Shown: positions 19,330-28,288 of the stretch, piece after piece
Layout of the letters: every line of letters begins with the position of its first letter
How positions within the stretch are numbered: the stretch's first letter is position 1
Notes under the pieces: model-generated
Databases searched by the model: none
The model's input: the letters and a program-made list of their open reading frames with translations, nothing else
Told to the model about the DNA's origin: nothing
Program-made: the position numbers and the translations under genes
Source of the DNA: Paralithodes platypus
Taxonomy: Eukaryota > Arthropoda > Malacostraca > Decapoda > Lithodidae
Reading direction: 5' to 3'
NCBI GenBank assembly: GCA_032716605.1
Contig: CM064481.1
Span: forward strand, 22,996,811 to 23,060,810
Length of the DNA stretch: 64,000 bases

Positions 19330-21828
19330 GTGACTCCAAGAATATCCGCCGATAGAGGGCTCATAATCACCCGGGCTTTATCCCACTGGACCCCAGCGAC
19401 GCAATGGTTGCGTCGGCCTGAATTACTCTTGTCCTATGGCATCACAACCCCCACACGTATCTCTGAGAACACTGCCACAATATTAGACCACATAAACTGT
19501 AACAGAGAGGACAAAATATCCCAATCAGGGGTTATACAGACTGGGATAAGTGATCACTTCGTCACATATTGCACACGGAAAACCACAAAAATTACCCTAG
19601 AGAATCACAAGATTATCAAAACAAGGTCACTCAGAAACTACAATAAGGAAACATTTCTGGAAATTTTATGGAATACAGACTGGTCTCCAGTGTTTGGAAG
19701 TACAAACGTTAATGACGCATGGGTTGGCTTCAGAACCATTATCACAAACATCCTAGACGAAATAGCTCCTCTGAAAGACATACGAATTAAAGCAAGGTCA
19801 GACCCATGGATCAACAATGACATACTACACCATCTGGAACACAGAGACAATCTGTTAAAAAGGCTAGCGAAACATAGACAGGATCAAGGTCTGAAACATG
19901 AGTTCAACAGGGCCAGGAATAAACTAAGTAGGAAAATGAAATCAGCGAAAAATAATTATTTTCACAATAAGGCAGAGGAATATCAGAATAACCCAAAGAA
20001 ACTATGGAGGCACCTAAAAACAACAGGCTACAGCAACAAGACAAGGGATTCGTCTAACACTAATATTGCTCTCACCATTAATGATCAGGTTTGCCACGAT
20101 AAACGACAAATTTCAACCTACTTCAACTCCTTCTTCACTTCCATAGCAAACACACTTGCACAGAACCTACCTCAACCTCTCAATAAATACACGACAACAA
20201 CGGCCACCTTTCGTAATTTCTACAGAGATAAAGACATACACCCGAACACATTTAGATTGCAAAATGTTACACCAAAATACACTTTTGACGAGCTGTCTAA
20301 CCTAAATGTACATAAGAGCACAGGACCAGACAAAATTCCTGCCAAATTTCTAAGAGATGGAGCCATTGGTATAGCAGGCCCCCTAACCCACATCATCAAC
20401 TTGTCAATTAACACCAACACAGTACCTGCTGAACTGAAGGAAGCTATTGTAACCCCTCTATTCAAGAAAGGAAATAAACTAGAAGTTGGCAACTACAGAC
20501 CAGTTAGCATATTATGTATTGTATCTAAAATCCTTGAAAGAGCGGTATACACCCAAATTGAACACTACCTCGAACAAAATTATCTATTCTATAAGTTTCA
20601 ATCAGGTTTCAGATGCATGTACTCGACAGACTCCTGTCTCATCCACTTAACGGATCACATTCGTAAAGAAATGTCTAAAGGTAACTACACCGGTATGGTT
20701 CTTCTTGATCTACAAAAAGCGTTTGACACAGTAGACCATGATATCCTATGTAATAAACTACAAGCTATGGGCATAGGGTCTGTGAACTGGTTTAAATCTT
20801 ATCTTTGTGGTAGAACCCAAAGAGTCAAAATTGATGATAATATATCTGATCCTATGCCAATTAACTGTGGGGTCCCGCAGGGAAGCATCCTTGGTCCCTT
20901 ACTCTTTCTCTGTTATGTGAACGACATGGAACTGTGCGTCTCATGTAAATTATTACTGTATGCAGACGACAGCGTGCTTCTGGTTTCAGGAAAAGACCCA
21001 ATAAGTATTGCCGCTTCACTTTCCAAAGAACTAGCATCATGTAGTGAATGGCTAGTGGACAATAGACTATCTCTTCACCTGGGCAAGACGGAAGCCATCT
21101 TATGTGGAACAAAACGCAAACTGAAAGACATTGTGGGCTTCTCGGTCAACTGTAATGATATTCCTATAACAACAGTGTCACAAGTTAAATATCTCGGACT
21201 GAAACTGGACGCGAGTTTGTCAGGTGAAACAATTTTGGAATCTATCCTGAGTAAGTGTAGAGCACGTATAAAATACCTGTATAGACAGGTGGGATGCTTG
21301 CCCGCGGCGACCAAAAAGACCCTCTGCCAAGCGCTTGTTCAATGTCATTTTGACTATTCTGTGTCATCCTGGTACTCTAAATCATCTAAATCAGCACAGC
21401 ACAAACTTCAGGTCACTCAAAATAAAATGGTTAGGTTCATGCTGAACCTAGGACCCAGATCACATGTTGGCCATGAACAACTTCAGTCACTAGGTATGCT
21501 CAATGTTTCTGACAGGGCCAAACAAATCAGGATAACTAATGCCTTCAAAATTTTCTATGACAGAGCTCCAGAGTATCTAAAGAATGATTTTGTTAAAGCA
21601 AATGAGAGGAGTGGACATAATACAAGAAACATGATGTTTAATTTTAAGGTCCCGAGAATCCAAGGACAGGGTAAGCAAACATTCTTCTTCACTGCCATCA
21701 AAGACTGGAACGACCTACCCCAGTCAGTCCGTGAAAAGAGAACACTGTATTCCTTCAGACGTAGCCTGAAGGAACACCTGAACCGGACAGCTGCGAGAAG
21801 GGAGCACCAAGCTTATGTCTACTACTAA
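19330..21828 (+). CDS. LINE ORF2: endonuclease end and reverse transcriptase
   Basis: An uninterrupted frame of 832 codons; roughly the first 28 residues are probably flanking DNA, with the LINE starting near 19415. The endonuclease tail shows the conserved ISDHFVTY (SDH motif). A charged linker follows, then the reverse transcriptase: STGPDKIPAKFLRDG, NYRPVSILCIVSKILERAVY, MVLLDLQKAFDTVDHDIL, INCGVPQGSILGPLLFLCYV, and YADD encoded at 20959-20970. The C-terminus has HFDYSVSSWYS and the typical final helix region WNDLPQSVRE. All catalytic Asp residues of the polymerase are present, but with most of the endonuclease missing the copy is probably inactive. The lack of stops suggests recent insertion. 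Confidence 0.9.
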   Translation: MTPRISADRGLIITRALSHWTPATQWLRRPELLLSYGITTPTRISENTATILDHINCNREDKISQSGVIQTGISDHFVTYCTRKTTKITLENHKIIKTRSLRNYNKETFLEILWNTDWSPVFGSTNVNDAWVGFRTIITNILDEIAPLKDIRIKARSDPWINNDILHHLEHRDNLLKRLAKHRQDQGLKHEFNRARNKLSRKMKSAKNNYFHNKAEEYQNNPKKLWRHLKTTGYSNKTRDSSNTNIALTINDQVCHDKRQISTYFNSFFTSIANTLAQNLPQPLNKYTTTTATFRNFYRDKDIHPNTFRLQNVTPKYTFDELSNLNVHKSTGPDKIPAKFLRDGAIGIAGPLTHIINLSINTNTVPAELKEAIVTPLFKKGNKLEVGNYRPVSILCIVSKILERAVYTQIEHYLEQNYLFYKFQSGFRCMYSTDSCLIHLTDHIRKEMSKGNYTGMVLLDLQKAFDTVDHDILCNKLQAMGIGSVNWFKSYLCGRTQRVKIDDNISDPMPINCGVPQGSILGPLLFLCYVNDMELCVSCKLLLYADDSVLLVSGKDPISIAASLSKELASCSEWLVDNRLSLHLGKTEAILCGTKRKLKDIVGFSVNCNDIPITTVSQVKYLGLKLDASLSGETILESILSKCRARIKYLYRQVGCLPAATKKTLCQALVQCHFDYSVSSWYSKSSKSAQHKLQVTQNKMVRFMLNLGPRSHVGHEQLQSLGMLNVSDRAKQIRITNAFKIFYDRAPEYLKNDFVKANERSGHNTRNMMFNFKVPRIQGQGKQTFFFTAIKDWNDLPQSVREKRTLYSFRRSLKEHLNRTAARREHQAYVYY

Positions 21829-22141
21829 ATACGACATAAGAGATAGACAAACCAAACTGAAATGATTACTGATTACGGATTACTGATATTTACTATAGGA
21901 TGTAAGGTATCTTAAAATAACCCCCTAGAAATACTTTTTCTAAAGTATCTATTTCTTTATCCTCCCCTTTTCCCCAGCTAACCTAATCCCACAAGGACCC
22001 CAATGGAAATACGCCTAACGGCCTTATTGGGCTATCCTTAGTTGGAATTATGCAAGGCTGGTACATGTCATATTTGTAACAAACTATGTGGTACCAACTC
22101 TGTAAATTGCCGACTGAATAAATATTATTATTATTATTATT
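19415..22141 (+). mobile_element. CR1/L2-group LINE, 5'-truncated
   Basis: Consists of the end of the endonuclease domain, a full reverse transcriptase, a 3' UTR of about 290 bp and a (TTA)n tail at 22122-22141. A short inverted copy of its 3' end lies at 18712-18850. The clade call rests on layout and motifs; a jockey-group placement is possible. Confidence 0.88.
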
Positions 22142-22311
22142 ACCTAGAGGGTTCAGATTATTACCTAGAGGGTTCAGATTTGTATGGGAACTGCTTTAGG
22201 ATCCCACAGAACAATACCGATGGTTGGCAACCCTCCAAGTCCAGCCGCGTGCGTGTAGGCGCGTGCGGGAGTAATTTTCCAGTATTTTGCCTACTCATCG
22301 CCCCATGTTAA

Positions 22312-22538
22312 CCCTTTCACGCACGTATGGATGCCAGGGTTGCTGATTATCAATCAGAAATAGAGTTCTCTCAATCTTACAATTACCTCTCGAAAATTAG
22401 TTTTCTGCCCACAGCTAGCTCAAAGACAACTGCAGAGGTTGAAGTAAATAAACTAAAGTATTCTAAACACCCCTGATGGTCACAAAGGCTTTAAAGTATC
22501 CCAGAATAGGCTCAAATGGCATCCTATGCATGAAAGGA
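22312..22538. mobile_element. TTAA MITE, family C, 227 bp
   Basis: TTAA at 22308-22311 and 22539-22542. Ends CCCTTTCACGCACGTATGGATG and, reversed, TCCTTTCATGCATAGGATG, a good imperfect inverted repeat. Non-coding. Confidence 0.8.
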
Positions 22539-22650
22539 TTAATTGTGACTTTCCCCCGCCCGCCAGGACCCCCAAATGACCTAGATGAGCGGTTTTATGT
22601 TGTTTTTCCTTCATTACTAACCCATCCCATGTTTCCAGGAAAAACAAAAA

Positions 22651-22779
22651 ATGACAAGTGGCTGGTTCTGGAGTGTACAGTACTCTATATTAAATGACAA
22701 GTGGCTGGTTCTGGAGTGTACAGTACTCTATATTAAATGACAAGTGGCTGGTTCTGGAGTGTACAGTACTCTATATTAA
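22651..22779 (+). repeat. 43-bp tandem repeat, three copies
   Basis: ATGACAAGTGGCTGGTTCTG + GAGTGTACAGTACTCTATATTAA begins at 22651, 22694 and 22737; copies look identical. Confidence 0.95.
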
Positions 22780-22844
22780 ATCGCTTGGGGTCCAGTGGGT
22801 TAAGGGGGGATGGTTGGTTTTTCTGGCCCCCCTTCACCCTCATG

Positions 22845-23060
22845 TTTAGCCCCATTAGTTTTGAGATTTTAAGACATTTATTCCATTAGTTTGGCGATTT
22901 TGAGACCTTTCACCCCATTTCTTTGTCAATATTAGGACCTTTCGTGCCATATAGGTGTCGAGTTCTTCTGGCGAGCGATAGCGAGCCTGTAATATTTGTT
23001 TACCGAAAAATTTACAAATTTATCACGAAGGGGTGTGTAGGGGGTTTTCTTTTAAGCTTG
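22845..23060 (-). repeat. Dispersed hairpin-bearing repeat, inverted copy
   Basis: On the minus strand it reads AAATTTTTCGGTAAAC, GGCTCGCTATCGCTCGCCAG and AAGAACTCGACACC, matching the 17228 copy. It extends into TTTAAGCTTGATGGAGGTCT, also seen inverted near 17505. Confidence 0.65.
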
Positions 23061-23084
23061 ATGGAGGTCTAGAGCGAGGAAACT

Positions 23085-23093
23085 AAACAAATA

Positions 23094-23124
<31 letters not shown>

Positions 23125-23126
23125 AT
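23085..23126 (+). repeat. (TAAA)n microsatellite
   Basis: About ten AAAT/TAAA units. Confidence 0.95.
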
Positions 23127-23558
23127 AGACCAAAAAGTAAACCCTACCCCCATAAACTAACCCTTTCTTTGGTTACCAAGCTGCATTTCTCCATCTTTCT
23201 TTTCCAGCATCATATTATCCTTGTTCATAATATACAGTAGGCTGAATCACTTTCCATTACTTGTTATCAATCATTTTTTTCTTCTGGTAAACACACGAAC
23301 AGCTTTTGGCAGAACAGTGTTATCTTATCTGAAATTAAAAAAAAAAAAAAAAAAAATATATATATAAGGTTGTTATAGAGGAGTTGAAATATATTGCACG
23401 AATCCAGAATCTAAGTGGAGTAGTTAGATCCTAATTTTGTATTACCTATGATAATACTCAATATATTCGTGAAATTCAGGTAAAAAGTGCAATAATAAAT
23501 ACATTTTAACAAAGCTGACAAAGAAGTTTTGCACACCAATACTCGTAGCCACAATATA

Positions 23559-24638
23559 CAGGGTGTTCCAGAAATATGTGCCGAAAATCAGGGGATGTAT
23601 TCCTGACACATAATTAAATGTAAATCACTAAATGACCATATAAGCAAATATCAATAGTTGTCGAGTTACAGCACCTAACAGATCTGCTTGAATGTGTTTT
23701 ACTCCGGGAATTGCTTGTAAATGAAACATTTACCAAGGACAACGTGATTTATTAACAAAATAAAACAGTATTTCCAGTATGACAATAAAATTACAGTAAA
23801 TGTTCAAAATTCCTTGTAAATGAAACAAGGGTGATAACACTATCTATCTATCTATCTCTCTATCTATCTATCTCTCTCTCTCTCCAGTATCTGATACTGC
23901 ACACACGAACGTATCATTACGATTCTTATTACTAACTTAGGTACAGGTTATCACATACTGTACATTCTACAGATTTTGGCACATTCCTGACAAACATGTC
24001 ATCTTTGCTGTGTGCTGTATTACTGGTGATGGGCTGGTCTATAAGAGTGAGAACTGAGCGATCTCTGCCATACCCATAGCTTACTCTGACTGTTCCTTTT
24101 ACTTATATATTTTCTAGATCTCGAGTGACGGCGTCTCTTCCGTGGATTGACCTCCCAATCTACCAAGATTGGAAGCCAAAGCGTCACATTTTTCCCTTGC
24201 CCCTCAACTTTCTCTTCATAATTGCTGAGGGGCACAGGGCCCTGGGTGGGGCTTTGGTTTCCCGGGCGTTTCCGCACCCTCCTCAGCTCCCCGCCATGGA
24301 GTGGCTTCGGTCACCCAGGCTTTATTGTGGTCGGCAGGGAGGGTTCTGTGGGGGCGCTCGGATATGGCCTTGGCCGTGCTCGGAGCCTTGGGGCTGTTCG
24401 GCCAGGCAGCTTTGGGAACAACAACAACAACAACAACTTTACGGTCGTTAAGTAATTTCGCATCTGTCTCAGACATTTTGTACAATCCCTAGATTTAAAC
24501 ACATTCCTGGCAGACCTCGGAGGTGCTGTAACTCGAAAACTATTGAGAATTGCCAATATGGTCATTTCGTAATTTACATTCAATTATGTGTCAGGAATAC
24601 ATCCCCGGATTTTCGGCACATATTTCTGGAACACCCTG
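23559..24638. mobile_element. TA-flanked long inverted-repeat DNA element, 1080 bp
   Basis: Starts CAGGGTGTTCCAGAAATATG and ends with the reverse complement, with TA on each side (23557-23558, 24639-24640). The terminal inverted repeats extend about 110 bp with mismatches (shared TCCTGACACATAATT, ATGGTCAT, AGTTACAGCACCT). No transposase is visible, so it is non-autonomous; TA sites suggest a Tc1/mariner relative. The interior from about 24120 to 24415 is unusually GC-rich and unlike the arms, followed by an (AAC)n run. Confidence 0.8.
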
Positions 24639-24714
24639 TATAGTACACAGATATGTTGATAGAAATAAAACACAAAATCAAATAAACTACTGCCAGTAAA
24701 TGTAACTAGAGATC

Positions 24715-24885
24715 TATCTATCTATATACTCAGGCCCAATCCCCATTTTGGGGGTAGCCGACTCAAGACAGCAAGAACAGGGAAAACACAAAAACAACAT
24801 AAAACAAAAAATAAACACAGATAAAAAACACAAACTCTCACACATCCAGGTCACCCAGGAGAAGACCCAGAGACCAGGGTTACCA
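24715..24885 (-). repeat. Short element with an RTE-like (ATAG)n tail
   Basis: CTATCTATCTATATACTCAG on the plus strand is an (ATAG)n tail on the minus strand; the body includes CCCCATTTTGGGGGTAGCC. It may be a SINE or an RTE remnant. Weakly supported. Confidence 0.35.
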
Positions 24886-24894
24886 AGTTACATT

Positions 24895-25514
24895 TAGTTA
24901 GTAAATGTAACTAGAGATACAAGTTGCTTAAAATGGATGGGAACACTTGGCATCTATAGGGACTATTTCCATTGCCAGGCACAAGAGCCTCCCTCTTCTT
25001 GGATGGTGGTTAACTGTGATCCCTGCATTTGGTATTCTGCCCTCTAGGATCTTCCACACATATGACTATACAGTATACTGTAGCACTCCCTCCTCCTCTG
25101 CAGGGAGTACAGTTTTAGCTGGGTTAGTCTTTCCCAATAATTGAGGTGCTGTACTCCCTGGATTTTGTTGGTGAATGATCTTTGAGGGGCTTCTAGGGCA
25201 GCTATTTCCTGTATTTTGTGTGGAGACCATAGCTGGCATACTCCAGTCTTGGGAGCATAAGAGACTTCAACAGAGTCTTCATACAGAGCTCTTCCTGTGT
25301 GGTGAAGATTCTTAGTATCCACCCACTCATGTTTCTGGCTGCTTCGACTGTTTTGGTGACATGGTGGGTGAAGGTTGCGTTGCTACTCATTTGGACTCCC
25401 AGATCTTTAATGTGGTCTTCGGCTATAATTGGCTGGTCGTTGTAGTCTAAGTAGGTGCTTGATTGTTTCAGGGCTTCATTTGCTCCGTACCGTAGTAGTT
25501 CAAATTTATCCCCG
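24895..25514 (-). pseudogene. LINE reverse-transcriptase C-terminal fragment (right half at 27237)
   Basis: Minus-strand remnants read SSNATFTHHVTKTVEAARNM, LPRLEYAS and QHLNYWERLTQLKLYSLQRR, clearly related to the LINE at 39.9-42.4 kb (SSDATFSQHITKATTTAKQI, HFNYWERLKELQLYSLQRR). The frame is broken. The fragment ends at a TTAA (25515-25518), where a MITE begins; the upstream part of the same LINE reappears at about 27237. Confidence 0.85.
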
Positions 25515-25518
25515 TTAA

Positions 25519-26147
25519 CCCGGGAACTGCGGGGAGACTCTTAAGAGTTCCCCCGGCAGACTGCGGGGAGACTCTTAAGAGTCAGAGAAAAAAAAAATCA
25601 ACTTTTGACATAAAAAAAAAAAAAAAAAAAAAAAAATATTTTTGTATTTTTGTATTTTTTTTGGCCCCTGGGCCATGCAAAATCTCAGTCCTCTACCTCC
25701 CCTCCTTCCCCACTTTCCTCCTCTCCTTCAGTTATCACCTATTTTCCCTGTTATTCCCTTATTCTGAGGTATATTTTCGTGCTAACATTAGAAATCCGGT
25801 TGCAGGGTGTGGTCATCACTGATAGCAAGCGAATGCAAGAGAGAGAGAGAGAGAGTATCGATCGACTGTGTCTCAGTGGCCTTGGGGGAAATTGGCGGGA
25901 AAGCAGCTTGCCTCACCCATACATTATACAACTCGCGGGCTATATCTCCGATTTTGACCATCCAAACGCTGTTTTCACTCGTTTTATTGTTGTTTCAGGT
26001 TAATACCTTTATAATCAACCCATAATAGGCGCATATGGATAAGTATTAATGCTATTAATGGTACAATTAATATTTTAGTGACGGAAACACCTCAAATACA
26101 TGCGCACAGGGAGAGGTGTCTAATTACCCCCATGCGCACTTCAGAGG
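25519..26147. mobile_element. TTAA MITE, family D copy 2, 629 bp
   Basis: TTAA at 25515-25518 and 26148-26151; ends CCCGGGAACTGCGG and, reversed, CCTCTGAAGTGCGC. It is nearly identical along its whole length to 60699-61330 (shared GGGGAGACTCTTAAGAGT-type hairpin, poly(A)/(T) block, GGCCCCTGGGCCATGCAAAA, GAGAGAGAG run, TCGATCGACTGTGTCTCAGT). No functional ORF. Confidence 0.92.
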
Positions 26148-26374
26148 TTAATGATCATATTATTTGTTGTTGCCCAGTTAACCCGTACTGTACCGTAGGA
26201 TACATTAATAAAAGTCCCAGGCCATGTGGCAAAAATGACAAGAGAGGCCACCTTTTCACTTCAAGAGATGAGGCAGGAGTGGATCTATCACCTTGTGTGT
26301 TTTTTTTTTACAAGACTTTGAAAAAAAAAAAAAAAAAAAAAAAGAGCCTTGTACAGGCAGTTACAAGACAAATA

Positions 26375-27142
26375 CAGTCAGGTCGCCCAATACGCGATTC
26401 CACAATGCGCGAAAACCCTAATACACGAGTTACCCCTCAAAAATAACATTAATTAATTAAACATTAATTATGCGAGGTGGTACCACAATACACGAATCGA
26501 GAGCTAAGAAGGGGCCAAATCCGCTATTCCCACTTGATACGCGAGCACGGTCTACGTTTCGCGAGGCCCAGGCGTGGCTCCGAAAAGAGAAGAAGAAGAA
26601 GACGGCAAGACGGGCATACGCCTGTCTTCCCTCCCGCTTACCCTCCCTCCCACAGTCCCGCTCATAGCCGTGCGGAGTGACCAAACGTTTGTAGTGCCTG
26701 CCACTTTTTTCGCCATGCCACGCCAATATAAGAAGATAACACACAAAATGAAGGTGGAAGTGTTGGATCGCAAGAAAAAGGAGAAGGAAACTGTGCAATA
26801 GGCCGTGCTATGGGCTTGTCAGAGTAAACTGTTCGTACGATTTGGTCAGGGAGGGAGAAGTTGGAGAAAATCGTGAAGTCCTACGGTCCTAGTCCTAGCC
26901 TATCTACTACTAATTTTAAGGTATGTTTCATATTTTTATTCATTGTTGTTCTTATATATAAGATATAGACTGTACTGTAGAGCCAAAAATGTCGAAAATA
27001 GGGAAAACAAATAAAAAATAGGCCATAATTGAGAGGTCACCCAATCTAATTATTCCCATTTAAAGTTAGTTCCACAATACGCGAATTCGCAATACGCGAT
27101 GCCTCCTGTCACCCTATTCTCGCGAATTGGGGGTCCTGACTG
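26375..27142 (+). mobile_element. Non-autonomous Tigger-like element, 768 bp
   Basis: Flanked by TA (26373-26374, 27143-27144). Ends CAGTCAGGTCGCCCAAT and, reversed, CAGTCAGGACCCCCAAT. Subterminal AATACGCGA motifs recur on both sides. It contains a short remnant resembling the start of a pogo/Tigger transposase. Confidence 0.75.
26715..26801 (+). pseudogene. Remnant of a Tigger-type transposase N-terminus
   Basis: A 28-codon frame reads MPRQYKKITHKMKVEVLDRK before a stop. Basic residues followed by a helix start resemble the opening of CENP-B/Tigger DNA-binding domains. The rest of the transposase is absent. Could be coincidental; the TIR context supports it. Confidence 0.45.
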
Positions 27143-27236
27143 TACTGTACATTACTGACAGCTATAACCGTCGCTGGGACTGGGGAGTTAATTAACTACT
27201 GACGGCTATAGCCGTCGCTGGGATTGTACGGGTTAT

Positions 27237-27480
27237 GGTTAAGTACTGTACTTTATCAAGGTTCTCTTGAATTTTGTTGGAGTATTCAATTTGTATGATT
27301 TGTTTCTTTATCCTGGTGTCGTCTGCAAATGAGGATGCTTCGGAGTGCTCCAGGTTCGTGTCTATGTCGTTTATGTGTATTGTATTATGAAGAGAAGTGG
27401 GCCAAGTACTGAACCCTGCGGAACTCCACTCAATACCTGGCTAGGGTCAGACAACTCTCCTTGGACTGACACTTGCTGGG
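27237..27480 (-). pseudogene. LINE reverse-transcriptase fragment, upstream half of 24895-25514
   Basis: Plus-strand GTGTCGTCTGCAAATGAGGA decodes on the minus strand to the FADDT box, next to [14 protein letters not shown] sequence (CTGCGGAACTCCACT). It parallels 40740-40930 in the related LINE, so this and 24895-25514 are one LINE split by MITEs. Confidence 0.75.
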
Positions 27481-27489
27481 TCCTCTATC

Positions 27490-27691
27490 GTTCTTGATCC
27501 CACTATAGCACTTGGTAGCCTATTCCACATGTCTACAACTGTTACCAAACCAATATTTGCTTAAATCTTTCCTGAAACGAAATGTATACAATTTGAAACC
27601 GTTTGTTATAGTTCTCTCACTATCACTGAGCTTCAGTACATCTTTCATATCCCTTTATTAATCCCACTTACCCACTTGAACACCTCCATCA
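27490..27691 (-). repeat. CR1-like repeat, left part of a split copy
   Basis: Contains TAGCCTATTCCACATGTCTA, CAATATTTGCTTAAATCTTTCC and CACTTGAACACCTCCATCA. This is a dispersed LINE-derived sequence known to me from decapod genomes. It continues without loss at 32357 once the insertion 27692-32347 and one copy of the 9-bp duplication are removed. Confidence 0.7.
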
Positions 27692-27891
27692 GGATTACTG
27701 ACTATTCCGCCCTCAGACCATTCCAACTAGAAGATCCCGCCCGCTTAGCTAGGTCCTTCCCGCCCGAATGTTGTGGGCGGGAAGAGCCAAACTATCATCC
27801 TTCCTTGGCTGATTCCGCCTTCTAAGATTAGACCGTCCTGCCCGACCTAGCTAAGCGGGCGGGATCTTCTAGTCGGAATAGTCAGTAATCC
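27692..27891. repeat. 200-bp near-perfect palindrome
   Basis: GGATTACTGACTATTCCG at 27692 is answered by CGGAATAGTCAGTAATCC ending at 27891; the inner ACTAGAAGATCCCGCCCGCT and GCTTAGCTAGGTC blocks are also inverted. It forms the left end of the 27692-32347 element. Confidence 0.9.
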
Positions 27892-28288
27892 ATTAGCATA
27901 TTTCCCATTTTTATAGAAATCAGTTATTTTGCAAATAGAGTAGCGAAATATGGAGTGATCATGAAAACGTGACATTACCCCTTGAGGTTTAGGCTATGTC
28001 GCCTTTTTATTAATTCCGGCTGTCATTAGACGATCTCATACAGCTTAGGAAGGATCTGACGTGATAGTTGAAATGCTTAACCCTTCCTACCCGGGCTGCC
28101 TTAGGTAAGGACAGCGCGGCTGAAGGGCCGCTACCCGGTATGCCTTACCTAAGGCATTTGCTTGAAAGCGTGCTTTAAATTTCGCGCGGGCAAATTTTAC
28201 TTTGCGGGGGCGATCGTAGCGCCACCAAGCCTCAACTACCACGCTTATCAGTTCCTACGTTTCCGCCATTACGAGCTACAGCAAAAAA

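Larger units (their letters stand above)
26182..27232. mobile_element. TTAA-type element, family F, 1051 bp, with a nested element
   Basis: Left flank TTAA (26178-26181), right flank TTAT (27233-27236, one base decayed). Ends CCCGTACTGTACC and, reversed, CCCGTACAATCCC. It contains the TA-flanked element 26375-27142. The region next to its right end has a repeated GACGGCTATAGCCGTCGCTGG palindromic motif. Confidence 0.65.

Noticed and set aside
24125..24583. Overlapping ORFs in the GC-rich core of the 23559-24638 element, suggestive of a host exon
   Set aside because: No splice sites or recognisable protein; reported only as a composition anomaly.
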